A stretch of DNA of 23,618 nt. It comes from Saccoglossus kowalevskii (lineage: Eukaryota > Hemichordata > Enteropneusta > Harrimaniidae). The position numbers were made by a program, and so were the translations under genes. Positions 1 through 14,675 of this stretch are shown here, in pieces. Location: positions 380,978-404,595 of the forward strand of contig NW_003122912.1 of NCBI RefSeq assembly GCF_000003605.2. The letters run 5' to 3'. The notes below the pieces were generated by a model, which was not told the DNA's origin, searched no databases, and was given only the letters and a program-made list of their open reading frames with translations. Numbering within the stretch: position 1 is the first letter of the stretch; each line of letters starts with the position of its first letter.

Positions 1-524
1 ATTTGATATGCTGGAGGGTTTGGAAAGTGCAGTAGATAAATTATTTTGTTTTCATAATAAGTGATATTTTTTCATATTTTTTACCAAACTTTGACTATAA
101 ACAATTTCATTGTGTCTTAATTGTTTCAGTTTTTCAGAAAGGTTTGAAAAGTATTTCTCTCAAGCCCCCCCCCCCAAAAAAATCTTCCACTCACATAGCC
201 CTAGAATTTTGAATGAATGATCTACTACTTTGAGGTCAAACATTTTAAATCATCAAGGTGTATTTTCTGAACTTGTGTACCAACATCTTTTACCTGCGAC
301 ACCTTTTTTTCTTGGTGTTGAGCATGTAAATTTTTTATTTAACCAACCCCCTCCCACCCCCATGATTTCAAATGGTCCCTTATAAGTTCACAAAATCTGC
401 AAAACGTTAACTATGACTGCACTGTTGGTTCATATTTGTAGTAGCAATTCAATATACAGACCACATGCAATGATTTTTCTGACCTTCAGAAAAACTAAAT
501 TTGATTGTTTTGCTAGAAAATAAA
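1..524. other. Non-coding, no gene seen
   Basis: AT-rich sequence with a C/A homopolymer junction near 166-181. The ORFs are short and featureless. Confidence 0.6.
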
Positions 525-689
525 TTAAAGCGGGGGTGTCGTCATCTGCACATGCGTCAGATGGCCATAACGTGTCGTTGTTTAAAAACAAGCATCTACC
601 CATGAGCCTTTGCATTTTTAGTGTGTGTTGTTATCGTCGCTTGAGACTCAATTCCCGTGCGTGTGCAGGTGACGACCCTCCCGCTTTAA
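525..689. mobile_element. TTAA-flanked MITE
   Basis: A 157-bp element between two TTAA tetranucleotides (525-528 and 686-689). Its terminal inverted repeats start AGCGGG; the left arm 529-556 pairs with the right arm 658-685 at about 24 of 28 positions. It has no coding capacity. TTAA duplications are typical of piggyBac-type transposases, so it is probably a non-autonomous derivative, but the termini alone do not prove the superfamily. Confidence 0.75.
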
Positions 690-2144
690 GAAATTGTTAT
701 GCATTGCACTTTCCTGAATAACCTTCAGGTATGTGCAAACCGGTTCACTGATAGCAATTATAGAATTTATGATGACTTTGGTGTAATCGTCTCAGGATCC
801 CTGCAATAACTTTATTGGTAAAACATTTTGCAACTTTTGTGCTGATATACCAAACTGAAATATACATTATCCATGTGCTACTATCGGATATATGTACCAG
901 GTAATAGAAAGAATACAAAAAGACATGCACGTACAAACACCTGAACACAGGTTCAGTGTGAGACAGATTTACAATAAAGAAAAAAACATGCTTGTTCCTT
1001 CTTCTATCTTATCAAATGCTGTCAAAACTATATAATGCATTTTATCTTTCTTTGTAATGCCTATTGTTTCTTGCGTCTAAGAAATCTGAAATTCCTCACC
1101 TTTTGGCTTTTTCCAACTGAACGGCACATTTGTACTTCTTTTCTGTTTGCTCACAAAACAAGCCCAGCATCTTAACTGAGTGGTACACCATTCTTCTTCC
1201 TCAGGGACAGTGCAGATGACACAAGGGCAGTCATATTGTTAAAAGTTATGTCTTGTTTGAAATGCAAAGGTGAGATACTAATGAGGCATCCCATGCCACA
1301 AACATGTTTTGACAATACATGTTTATTCAGAGTCTTTATCCCAGAAGGATTCCAGTTTGTCTTCTCTCTCTCTCTCTGTCTCTATATATATATATTTTTT
1401 TTTTTTTTCAAACAAAACTTTTTTCAGTAAATAAGGTGAAATCTATTTAAAGCTTAGGTTAAATTGGCTTAGGGTCGCCTAGGTGTCATTGAACAGTTGA
1501 ACTGATAGGAATCAAGCCATAACAAACATGTTTACCAGGTAGCTTGTATTTTTATCTCTTGGGTCGAGGCTATCAACTCAAGGTTTCGGAGAAGTACATG
1601 ACTTAAAATTTTGACCACAATGTTAGTTTTATTGCATTTCTATCACGTTTTGATTCATTTAAATAAATCTAACCGTTTCTGAAGGCTCTACTCACGTCCC
1701 AATAAAAATGAAAATAATTCTTGTGATATCCTGATAAGGAAATAGGCCTAACAATATATTTGTTGCTGATCTGTGCACTCTGTTTGAATGATGCATGTTG
1801 GGAAGGGGGTATAAGTATGGAGCTATTTTATTTTAGTAAACTTTGCAGCAAACATTACTTTTAAGAACAATAACAAATTTGTTTGGTCAAATACAAAGGC
1901 AATAAAAAAGGTCATCACCTTTCATTTAATCGGGCATATTTTTGTTATTACCATATTTGCTATATATTATTATATATGAACAAAAAAATTCAATAATTAT
2001 CCCCCTAGCAACACCTCATTCATTATGTCAGGATGTGCTACTAATAGAGCAAATACGGTATATACTGAAGACGGTTAAAGCTTGGAAATGTGCTGAATAC
2101 TTTTTTATCCAAAACAGACAATATTAATTGGCAACAGGAACAAG
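690..2144. other. Non-coding, no gene seen
   Basis: AT-rich sequence between two small mobile elements. It contains one compound microsatellite and nothing that reads as an exon. Confidence 0.6.
1363..1408. repeat. CT/TA/T compound microsatellite
   Basis: A CT run, then TA repeats, then a T run of about 14, all adjacent. Low-complexity DNA with no other signal around it. Confidence 0.9.
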
Positions 2145-2288
2145 TACTGTAAACACATTAATTATTCACTGTGTTTTAATTTCGCTATTTGCACTGAGAA
2201 CACAAATAACAATAGAACTCTATGTTTTTTTACCACATTCAGGGAAATTGTTCAAAATAGTGAAATAAATACTAGTGGTTTCACAGTA
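2145..2288. mobile_element. TACTGTA-ended MITE, copy 1 (degenerate)
   Basis: 144 bp starting TACTGTAAAC and ending TTTCACAGTA. Internal motifs (ATTCACTG, TTTTAATTTCGC on one side; TTTCACTATTTT on the other strand) match those of the other TACTGTA elements here. The ends read as TA plus CTGT...ACAG plus TA, which would fit a TA duplication. The arms are more diverged than in the 10196 copy. Confidence 0.5.
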
Positions 2289-3337
2289 CTACTTTCTCCC
2301 TGCCAGAATAAAAAACAGTTTCCAAATTTTCATGAGCTTTTTTTTTTTCTTCACATTTTTCAATCCATGTCCAAATGACTTTTATGGAACCTAATGAACA
2401 TGCACACAGGGACAGGAAGTAAATTTATCAAACAGCATCTAGACCAAACAAATTATTTTCAAGGAATTTGTGTGCAGTTATCAAAAATATATGGCATGCT
2501 ACATGACTTATCACCATGTGTTTTAGTAAGACTTAGTTATTTTGACTGGACATTAAAAATAGCTTGTGTCCATTCAATGTTGGAGAAAAATGCATTTTCA
2601 CACATCAGACACACACATTTGCATTCAAAGTACAACTAAATTTAAAATTATTTCCATTCTTTATTTTAAATGAAAATATGATAATTAGTACAATTTCTCT
2701 TGTGCAGCAAATCAACTGCAGTTTTGATAATTACAAAAATCTTGTAGGAAAATATCTCTTTAAGAAAAATATTTAAGTGAAAAAATGGCAGAGGTGTCCT
2801 CGACAATGATTGAATGTCTGCAAAAAAAGAACAGACTCTTCCCCAAATATCTTGCAGTCTATACGATATACATATATATAACTTTTTCATGAACAATTCA
2901 AATAAAATGTACTTTATAAGTACATTGACTTCCAAAAAAAGACAGACAAAACAGTTACATGAAAAAAGTCTTAAAAATAAATACATGAGTTTACAATTTA
3001 ATTCATTGCATAACTAGGACTGTTTATAAAACCTAACTGTGTCCTAGAAGTTGTAAAAATTTGAGTCATAAATTGATTGTGTTTGGTCTTTAATATTGTG
3101 CTTATGTGAAACACTATACAAAAGCATAATTGGTTGAAATAGCTGGCACCAGCAAAATTATATACGTGTGCTTTAGCCTGTCTTTCGGCTATTTGTCATC
3201 TTGCTTATGTAAAGCTTGCAATATTGAAGAGAGCATTCAGATAAAAAACAACTAAATATGAAAATATGTGCATTTATGCTATAACCAACATTAAAAAATG
3301 CTCAAATTTACTTTTAGGTAAAGAAAACTTAAATTTT
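2289..3337. other. AT-rich non-coding, possible distal KLF5 3'UTR
   Basis: No coding signal on either strand. On the gene strand there is a TATTTATTT AU-rich element near 2978-2986 and an AATAAA at 2665-2660, so a longer 3'UTR of about 1.1 kb is possible. Confidence 0.4.
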
Positions 3338-3347
3338 TTTATTTATT
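3338..3347 (-). promoter_or_regulatory. Candidate poly(A) signal (overlapping AATAAA x2)
   Basis: On the minus strand AATAAATAAA, two overlapping canonical hexamers, lies about 460 nt after the KLF stop. A long T run on the plus strand (A-rich on the transcript) borders it, so either cleavage here or a chance AT-rich match is possible. This is the first AATAAA downstream of the stop. Confidence 0.45.
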
Positions 3348-3804
3348 CTTTTTTTTTTTTTAATTAATATACAATTTAAGTACTGTCAAAGTTATACACA
3401 AGCATTGCACCTAAATTTGGCATTTTTTTGAAGCGGCAAAATGTAGGATAAAAATGTTCAGTAGAGAACATTTTCCTCACTCGCAGTTTGTAAACAACTC
3501 AACAGTCATAAATTTGTTTTTGTCATGAACACTTTTTTCATAAATCGCAGACTTTGAGTGTGTCAGAGCGAAAGGATAGACATCAAAATATCTCAAAGAA
3601 TAGACTTGATATGGAAAAAATATTAGTCAAAGATATTGAAGTTTTTGATATGTCGTTTGCATTGCATCTCTTGTGAAGGAGATTTTGCAATGGTCAATAA
3701 GTTTTATAGTCACATGCTTTGCACCCCTTGATCCACAAAATGGTTTAGTCCAATTTGTTATTATGGGGTATTATGGATTGTCTTATAGCTGCCGCAAGTT
3801 TGGT
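3338..3804 (-). other. Probable proximal KLF5 3' untranslated region
   Basis: Downstream of the stop codon the transcript strand is AT-rich and has no coding potential. It contains three AUUUA pentamers (plus-strand TAAAT near 3412, 3510 and 3541), the core of AU-rich elements that shorten mRNA life. It ends at the first overlapping AATAAATAAA. The real 3' end could lie further on, since another AATAAA occurs at 2665-2660. Confidence 0.5.
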
Positions 3805-8459
<4,655 letters not shown>

Positions 8460-8614
8460 CCTGCTAGCCCAGAGTGCACTACGCTGGTATAAGTTTATAA
8501 ACTTCGTTTCTGCTTTCTGAACTTGATATGCTCACGATATCACTCACAAGTTATGAATGAGTTTGGTAAAATGGGTCTAAGCTCTTTTCAGCTACGGCCC
8601 ACGACATTCCATTC

Positions 8615-8624
8615 CCAAATAAGG
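8615..8624 (-). promoter_or_regulatory. CArG box (serum response element type)
   Basis: CCAAATAAGG on the plus strand (CCTTATTTGG on the gene strand) fits the strict SRF consensus CC(A/T)6GG. The plus-strand continuation AAGC makes an ETS-type GGAAG core overlapping its end. It lies about 155 bp upstream of the start codon. Binding is inferred from the motif only. Confidence 0.45.
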
Positions 8625-8841
8625 AAGCTAATTAGAATAACAAATTACTTACGTGGGCGGGTAACTTCCATAAAAGAGAGATAAGCGACCTTTACCCATT
8701 CATCATGTCAAATCGTCATTCAGTATATCCACCAATCAACGGACAGGATATCACCTTTTGACCCGGAACCGACCAATGAGAAAAGTTGAGTATTTACAGG
8801 CGACAGGGCTATGGAAACATTGAGGTTTTGTTGTGGATACC

Positions 8842-8849
8842 TGACGTCA
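8842..8849. promoter_or_regulatory. Full palindromic CRE (TGACGTCA)
   Basis: An exact eight-base CREB/ATF site about 380 bp upstream of the KLF start codon. It is preceded by two CCAAT boxes on the gene side. The match is exact, but its function is inferred. Confidence 0.4.
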
Positions 8850-8850
8850 A

Positions 8851-10195
8851 ATGGAGATTATTATCTTTTTGTTACCTATTGTCGGCAACATCAAACCGAA
8901 ACGAGTTTTGAAGTGAACAGATTCGATGCGTTCTAGAAAAAGTCGTACAAACACGCATACTTACTTGCAGCGGGTTGAGTAATATGTTTCAACGAGATGA
9001 CAAACGTCACATTTACCAATCGACCCGCAGCCCCGACTTCAGCGGCAGTAAAACAGACATACGCGCGTTTTCGCGCAAAAGTAAATAAATTCGCGAAGTC
9101 GCCTGCAGTGGCGTAAGTTGACAGTCAAGTCCCAAATTGCAAACCACATTGTACGTACGTACCAACCGCTATGTCAATACTTTCACGTGAAAGTTTGGGG
9201 TGAATGTACTGAAACGGAACCAGTACCTCCGGGTTTTATTCGGTCAGTGCATCCAGTGAAAAGCATTGGTTTTCCTTCCTCGTTCTACGCACTATAGCAT
9301 TATCAGACAACCTTCGACTTTGTACGGTAAACTTGTAGACGGAGGGTTACAGTAAATTTGATTCATGTTTATTAAGGTGGAAAGGAAGAGATGGTGTACG
9401 TCTGTTCTCTGTCCGAAAGGAATTGTTTCAGTAGGTCTACTCCTACTAGTGGTGTTTATGATCTGCTCGTGAATGTACAAAAACATGGTCGGATCTAACT
9501 CGTACTGAACTGTGTGGGGGACAAAAAACAAAACACTGCGTTGAATAACAATCTGTGTTTCTATTTCCGTTTTTAATACAGTTTTTGTATATAAATGTTC
9601 CGACGTGTTTTTGTGTGTGCTTTCTGATTATCACAAGAAATACTATAAAGATCAAAAAATAATAATAAAGTATACATAAGCTACTCTCATAATATGAAAT
9701 ATTAAGTAATTAGTAAGTCCCCCTCTTGGTGCCCGTCTCGGTGTCCTGGTTTTAAGCAAACGTTCAAAGTTCAAGGTCATTGAATTAGTGTCTTACACGG
9801 CCGTGAATACTGGTACCTGTAAAATGAGTTCCAGTATTACGCATTCGATACACTATCGCGTCGGAACGCTGCGACATACGCCGATTGAACCGGAAGTGGA
9901 ACGGAAGTTACCTCGCAACCACACTTGTGTTTATGATATATTTATTTCGCCCACGTTTATTTACTCAACATCAAATCATAATACAGTACATAGTTGGTGA
10001 TTGCGTTTACCAAAGGCGCCACGGTGTCTGTCGAAATTTCAATAAAATAATCAATGATTCGCATTTATTGATACAAAAACTCAAAGTCATACCAAAGGTA
10101 CTAGAAAATATATATTTTTCTAATTTCCAGTGTCGACGTTCATACCAACTACTAGTATTACAAAGTTTGAACCAAGTTTATTTCTACGTATACCA
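8851..10195. other. Upstream intergenic region of KLF5
   Basis: The left part is CpG-rich, with an E2F-like site and a consensus minus-strand donor at 8964. The right part has a perfect NR5A/ERR-type half-site TCAAGGTCA at 9771-9779. The ORFs here show no recognisable protein. Confidence 0.5.
9068..9080. promoter_or_regulatory. E2F-like site in a CpG-rich patch
   Basis: TTTTCGCGCAAAA contains TTTCGCGC, a match to the E2F consensus TTTSGCGC. The surroundings (about 8900-9120) are visibly richer in CG dinucleotides than the rest of the window. This could mark a distal promoter or an alternative first exon of the KLF gene. Confidence 0.3.
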
Positions 10196-10401
10196 AGTAC
10201 TGTAGAATACTTTATTTTAGCTGGAATTGATTTTCGCTGAAAAGACATTTTTAATGCTTTGTATGTAATTTATTTTCACTGATTTTTGACAAGTTGAATG
10301 TAAAATATAGGAAAAAGGTATATTCGCTGGATTTTATTTTCATTGAAACATTCCTTCGGCGAAAATTAATTCCAAGCTAAAATAAAGTATTCTACAGTAC
10401 T
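10196..10401. mobile_element. TACTGTA-ended MITE, copy 2 (best preserved)
   Basis: 206 bp with terminal arms of about 42 bp (10196-10237 and 10360-10401) that match at all but one substitution and one single-base indel. They begin AGTACTGTAGAATACTTTA and run into TTTTAGC and ATTTTCGC motifs. There is no ORF. Arm identity this high means either recent insertion or constrained foldback structure. A Tc1/mariner-like origin is inferred from the TA ends. Confidence 0.8.
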
Positions 10402-11877
10402 AGTATGACAACTTTTTAACCAAGTAAATTTTTGATAGACAATATACTGTATACTCAACGCATATCTTACAAATACACTTGAATAAACTGTATTTCCAAA
10501 TGCTGTTCATTTGGTGATGCTCTTACTTCATTCGGCCAGGAGATCCCTCGGACAAGTTCTCAAGTTATTTGATTTTTTCTCTCCAAATTTATGAATTTCG
10601 AACATGGTCCTTTGTTTCATATTACGTTCGACAGCCTGGACGTTCTACACAAAACCATAAAACAAATACTGCCAATAGTATAGTTTGTTCGTAACATGTT
10701 TTTATTGCAATCAAATTTATTTTTACTTTTGCATCCTCATGTCGCGAGTAATCGTTTTAAATATCTATATATACTGCAATTTAGTTTAATCATCAGTTTT
10801 CAGTAATAGTTTCAATAAAAGTTTTTTTTTTTTACAGTACAACTCTGGTCTTTCTGACGTGGTGGTATTTTTGTCCAAGAAGTGCAATGCACTCGCCTGA
10901 TACTAGTACCCTTCAACGCCCTCCTTTCAATTGAAAGGAAAAGTTCGCTCCATTACATTAATCATCATTCTTCACTGACAGTCACAAGTACACCCTCAAA
11001 TATGCTCACCTTTAGCCTTTTAAGATTCATCGAATTACTGTACATTCAACAAAAGGATAACCCTTTGTGGCCTTGAAGCGCCCGCTATCACAATAGTGGG
11101 CGGAGGTCGGTCACAGATGAATGTTTTCAGTGATCATTGGAGTTGGCGTCAGTTACCGTTTTCTAAAGCGTTTTTTTTTTCTTAAGTCCAGATATTTTTC
11201 ATGAAGGTGAAATTGTTCTTGTTTTCGTGACTTCTCGATACACAGCAGCTTGAACTATAACATTATTGCCAGCAGTTGAGTGGTCACGGCGAATCTTTGT
11301 TTGTGATGTCTTGTTTGATTGTTTTTTTATTGTTTTGTCAGGATCCTGTAAATTTGCCTTTTGATTTCGCATCAAATAAAATCAAATACAAACACAAATA
11401 CGAATCAATTTCACTATATGCTGCATTTGGTGACATGAACATTTCACTATATACATATATAATGAATTAACCATTAACCATTGATAATTGCGTTATATCT
11501 TTTACGTCATGAAGATATCTGACATGAAGCTAACGCGTTTCCGCTGCTTTATTAATATATTCATGCTGGATCTCCATCAATATGTTTTGTCTGTAATTTT
11601 TTCGTAAATTCTGCTGTTTACGCTATAATAGGGGGAGGGGTGGAAGTAAGTCTCGATTCGTATCGTCCCCGACACTCCTGCTATACGACGTGCGACCGGA
11701 CCGACCGCGTGGCGTGTTCGTGATATGTGCGTGACAGGCCGTCAGTTTTATCTTTCCATTTACAACCATTCCAATTCACGTGCAGGGACAGATAGCACCT
11801 GCAAGCTGAATACTCTACAGTAAATCAGCCAGCGATCATGATACTATGCTCAGGTATATTGATGCCTACTTACTAAA
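10402..11877. other. Non-coding, no gene seen
   Basis: Unremarkable sequence between two TACTGTA elements. A short ATACTGTAT motif near 10444 may be a stray fragment of that family. Confidence 0.55.
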
Positions 11878-12040
11878 TACTGTAAAATTGCTAATTTTCA
11901 CTGAGTTTAAATTCACTGTTTTATCATTTAGATAATATGTTCTATGCTAAATTGTACATATTCCCTGGGTTTTAATTTGACGCATTTTTCAGTTAGCGAA
12001 ATTAAAACCCAGTGAATATGTAATTAACTCTTTTACAGTA
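11878..12040. mobile_element. TACTGTA-ended MITE, copy 3, with inner hairpin
   Basis: 163 bp from TACTGTAAAA to TTTTACAGTA. An inner inverted repeat (11955-11983 with 11996-12022) pairs almost perfectly through TACATATTC and CTGGGTTTTAATTT, leaving a loop of about 12 nt. TTAGCGAAATT and TTCACTG motifs tie it to the other copies. Non-coding. Confidence 0.7.
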
Positions 12041-12930
12041 TACGGTATGGGAAGCGACGAGTGAAATTGAAAAAAAGTCTTCAAACATATGCCCAAATTC
12101 AATTGTCTTGAAACCAAGTTTCGGCTCAAAACCCTTTGGGGAGCCACGAAATTAGATACAAAACGTCATGTACAGATTTTGTGGGACAGTTGGAATCATT
12201 CTGCCCATTCATGTCCTCAGCCCTTCTTGATTTTCAAAGGTTAGACTTCACTTATTTGAGGCAGTTAAAACATCTAACGATAACGTGACTAGGTTAAACA
12301 GTAATTCGAGAAACTTGCACGAGGCCACTGTTTACCATGCGGAGTAAGGTTTCTAGTCGAGTAGAAATACGGTTTATAATTAAATGTTGTTTCTGAGTTA
12401 GGAGTTTCTCATTTGAAACTAAGGAGCTGGAATGCTATTACATAATACAGTCGTAGAACTGCTTTCTCTTCGTCCACAGCAATTTTTCACCACCCGGAAT
12501 GAACCTTTCGTTCATATTTCCAATACTGACCCACCAGACATTGAACAACCAACGTTATACTAGTTTACTCCATGAATACGTTCAGTTCTCCCCACTACAG
12601 ACTACAAGTTCTTTTCAGACTAGCATTTAAAAATAAACGTCGAATAGTTCCCGACAGAGATGGAACAAAAGTTCTGCATGAATGCCAACATTGTTTGATG
12701 AGGGAGGTCCTAAGAATGGAATAAGTTGAGTGAAAAGTCTTAATGACTCATCACAGAAGACCTCGGATTCTTCCACACAATGCCGTTAAACGTTTTACCA
12801 CTGTTTCCACCTTGTCGTGCGTAATTGTGTGATTGGGGAAGCATAATCGAATATTTTGTGAATGCTACCAAATTCTGCATCATTTACCAATTATCTATGA
12901 GCGACTATTACTGTTGCCAGCAACATATAA
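12041..12930. other. Non-coding, no gene seen
   Basis: Nothing that could be supported as a gene, RNA or repeat. Confidence 0.55.
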
Positions 12931-13308
12931 TTAATAACAGCTTCGTGCATATCGGTCGGGACTTGGCGCCAAAATGGCTCCACTAAATGACATGTGGAGA
13001 CAGGCAAATGATGAAAATTGACGGTAACCAATGTACTGCGCATGCGTCACTCCCAAAAACTTTAGTTTTCCTTTGCGCGATTCCAAAGACTGCACTAAGA
13101 TGAACAATTTACTTATGTTCACACAGGAGCGAAAAGAATAATCTCCGTTTATTAATGAAGATAAAAACCGAGATCTCATCCATGGTTTATTTAGGTTGCT
13201 ACCTGAATATTTTGAGCGGACACCTTTAATCCCAGTCGCCCACTCATGACACGCGACTTCAATTGGCTTAACCTTTTGACCACATCCGTTTGGTGAACAC
13301 TCTGACAT
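12931..13308 (-). other. 125-codon ORF beside a promoter-like motif cluster, doubtful
   Basis: Starts with a true ATG in fair context (A at -3) and reads M-S-E-C-S-P-N-G-C-G-Q-K-V-K-P. A consensus donor CAG|GTAGCA follows after about 36 codons, so if real, only the first part may be exon. On the plus strand the same stretch holds TTGGCGCCAAAATGGC (E2F/YY1-like, 12963-12978) and TGCGCATGCGTCA (NRF1-like, about 13036-13048), as housekeeping promoters do. No family was recognised; the cysteine spacing does not satisfy a THAP domain. Confidence 0.2.
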
Positions 13309-13814
13309 TTATAGTACAGCCATTTTCCCCATTAGTTACATGGTTAAAATGCCAGCCCACTCCTGGTTAAATTGGGGAGATATTATTGGGTGTGTGTGTC
13401 GACGCCCAACCATGATAGCACAAACATGTATGCATCCATGACCATTGACAGTATACATCTAATTTAAATCAAGACAACCCATACCGTTAAAAGACGGCCT
13501 GCAAGTTGTAATCAAGCTATAAAATTTGTTTATACCCAGTATCTTATTTGTTTCTGTAAAAGTGGCAAATAATTTCTATTGTAAATCGTTTACGGTAGAT
13601 TTTGCAAGTTGAATTTGTGGCGGTGTGTTTATTTTTAGCTGTCATGTTATTTTCGGGCAATTCTGACAAGTGCCGTGAACCATCGTGAAGAACGAAAAAT
13701 ATATATTTTCAAGAGATTAAATAAAGATTTTGTTAAATTCAGCCTTATTCCCTAAAATTGCATATTACATGTACCTTAAATCGTTTTACAATCTTTATTC
13801 TGTGAACCTTCTCT
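13309..13814. other. Non-coding, no gene seen
   Basis: Spacer before the 39-bp minisatellite. No structure was noticed. Confidence 0.55.
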
Positions 13815-14055
13815 GGAATGAGTGTTGTGAATGAGAACTCCCGGACCCGTCAAACCCACAGTGATGTAATTGAGATCTCCCGAACCCGTCAAACCCACAG
13901 TGATGTAATTGAGAACTCCCGGACCCGTCAAACCCACAGTGATGTAATTGAGAACTCCCGAACCCGTCAAACCCACAGTGATGTAATTGAGATCTCCTGG
14001 ACCCGTCAAACCCACAGTGATGTAATTGAGATCTCCTGGACCCGTCAAAACCACA

Positions 14056-14170
14056 GTGTTGTGAATGAGCACTGCCTGGACCTGTCAAACCCACAGTGAT
14101 GGGAATGAAGAATTCTCGGACCTGTCCAACCCGCAGTGGTGAATGAGTACTGCCTGGACCCGTCCAACCC
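14056..14170. repeat. Duplicated block inside the minisatellite, copy 1
   Basis: A block of about 115 bp made of off-length units (38, 40 and 36 bp), starting GTGTTGTGAATGAGCACTGC. It reappears nearly unchanged at 14561, offset 505 bp. It shows that the array grew partly by duplication of multi-unit segments. Confidence 0.85.
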
Positions 14171-14560
14171 AGTGGTGAATGAGTAATGCCTGAACCCGTC
14201 AAACCCACAGTGATGGGAATGAGAACTCCCGGACCCGTCAAACCCACAGTGATGGGAATGAGAACTCCTGGACCCGTCAAACCCACAGTGATGGAAATGA
14301 GAACTCCCGAACCCGTCAAACCAACAGTGATGGAAATGAGAACTCCTGGACCCGTCAAACCCACAGTGATGGAAATGAGAACTCCTGGACCCATCAAACC
14401 CACAGTGATGGAAATGAGAACTCCCAAACCCATCAAACCCACAGCGGTAGGGATGAGATCTCCCGGGCTCTCTCCACTCAAAGTGATGGGAATGAGAACT
14501 CCTGGACCCGTCAAACCCACAGTGATGTAATTGAGATCTCCCGGACCCGTCAAACCCACA

Positions 14561-14675
14561 GTGTTGTGAATGAGCACTGCCTGGACCTGTCAAACCCACA
14601 GTGATGGGAATGAAGAATTCTCGGACCTGTCCAACCCGCAGTGGTGAATGAGTACTGCCTGGACCCATCCAACCC
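14561..14675. repeat. Duplicated block inside the minisatellite, copy 2
   Basis: Second copy of the block at 14056, with the same off-length units and the same GAAGAATTCTCGG variant. Only a CGTCC/CATCC change is seen near its end. The offset of 505 bp equals thirteen 39-bp units less two bases. Confidence 0.85.

Larger units (their letters stand above)
8460..8850 (-). promoter_or_regulatory. KLF5 upstream/proximal promoter region
   Basis: Immediately upstream of the KLF start codon, within 400 bp, are: a TATA-like palindrome AAGTTTATAAACTT (8491-8504); a CArG box (8615-8624); a GC box GTGGGCGGG (8653-8661); GATAAG (8680-8685); two CCAAT boxes (8732-8736 and 8773-8777); an ETS-type CCGGAA (8763-8768); and a full CRE TGACGTCA (8842-8849). 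No single motif is conclusive, but the clustering next to the gene start is what a promoter should look like. The transcription start is unknown, and part of this stretch may be 5'UTR or a leader intron. Confidence 0.5.

Noticed and set aside
2666-2986. 106-codon minus-strand ORF downstream of KLF5
   Set aside because: Phe/Leu/Ile-rich translation typical of AT-rich DNA, lying in a likely 3'UTR region; no domain.
12931-13308. THAP-type zinc finger starting M-S-E-C-S-P-N-G-C
   Set aside because: The first two cysteines fit loosely, but the expected later C-x2-H pair, conserved Trp-centred core and A-V-P-x-I/L-F-type end are missing.
13795-14577. Long ORFs on both strands of the 39-bp array as a repeat protein gene
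   Set aside because: Several frames on both strands are open at once, and 38/40-bp units shift the frame. No single frame is favoured.
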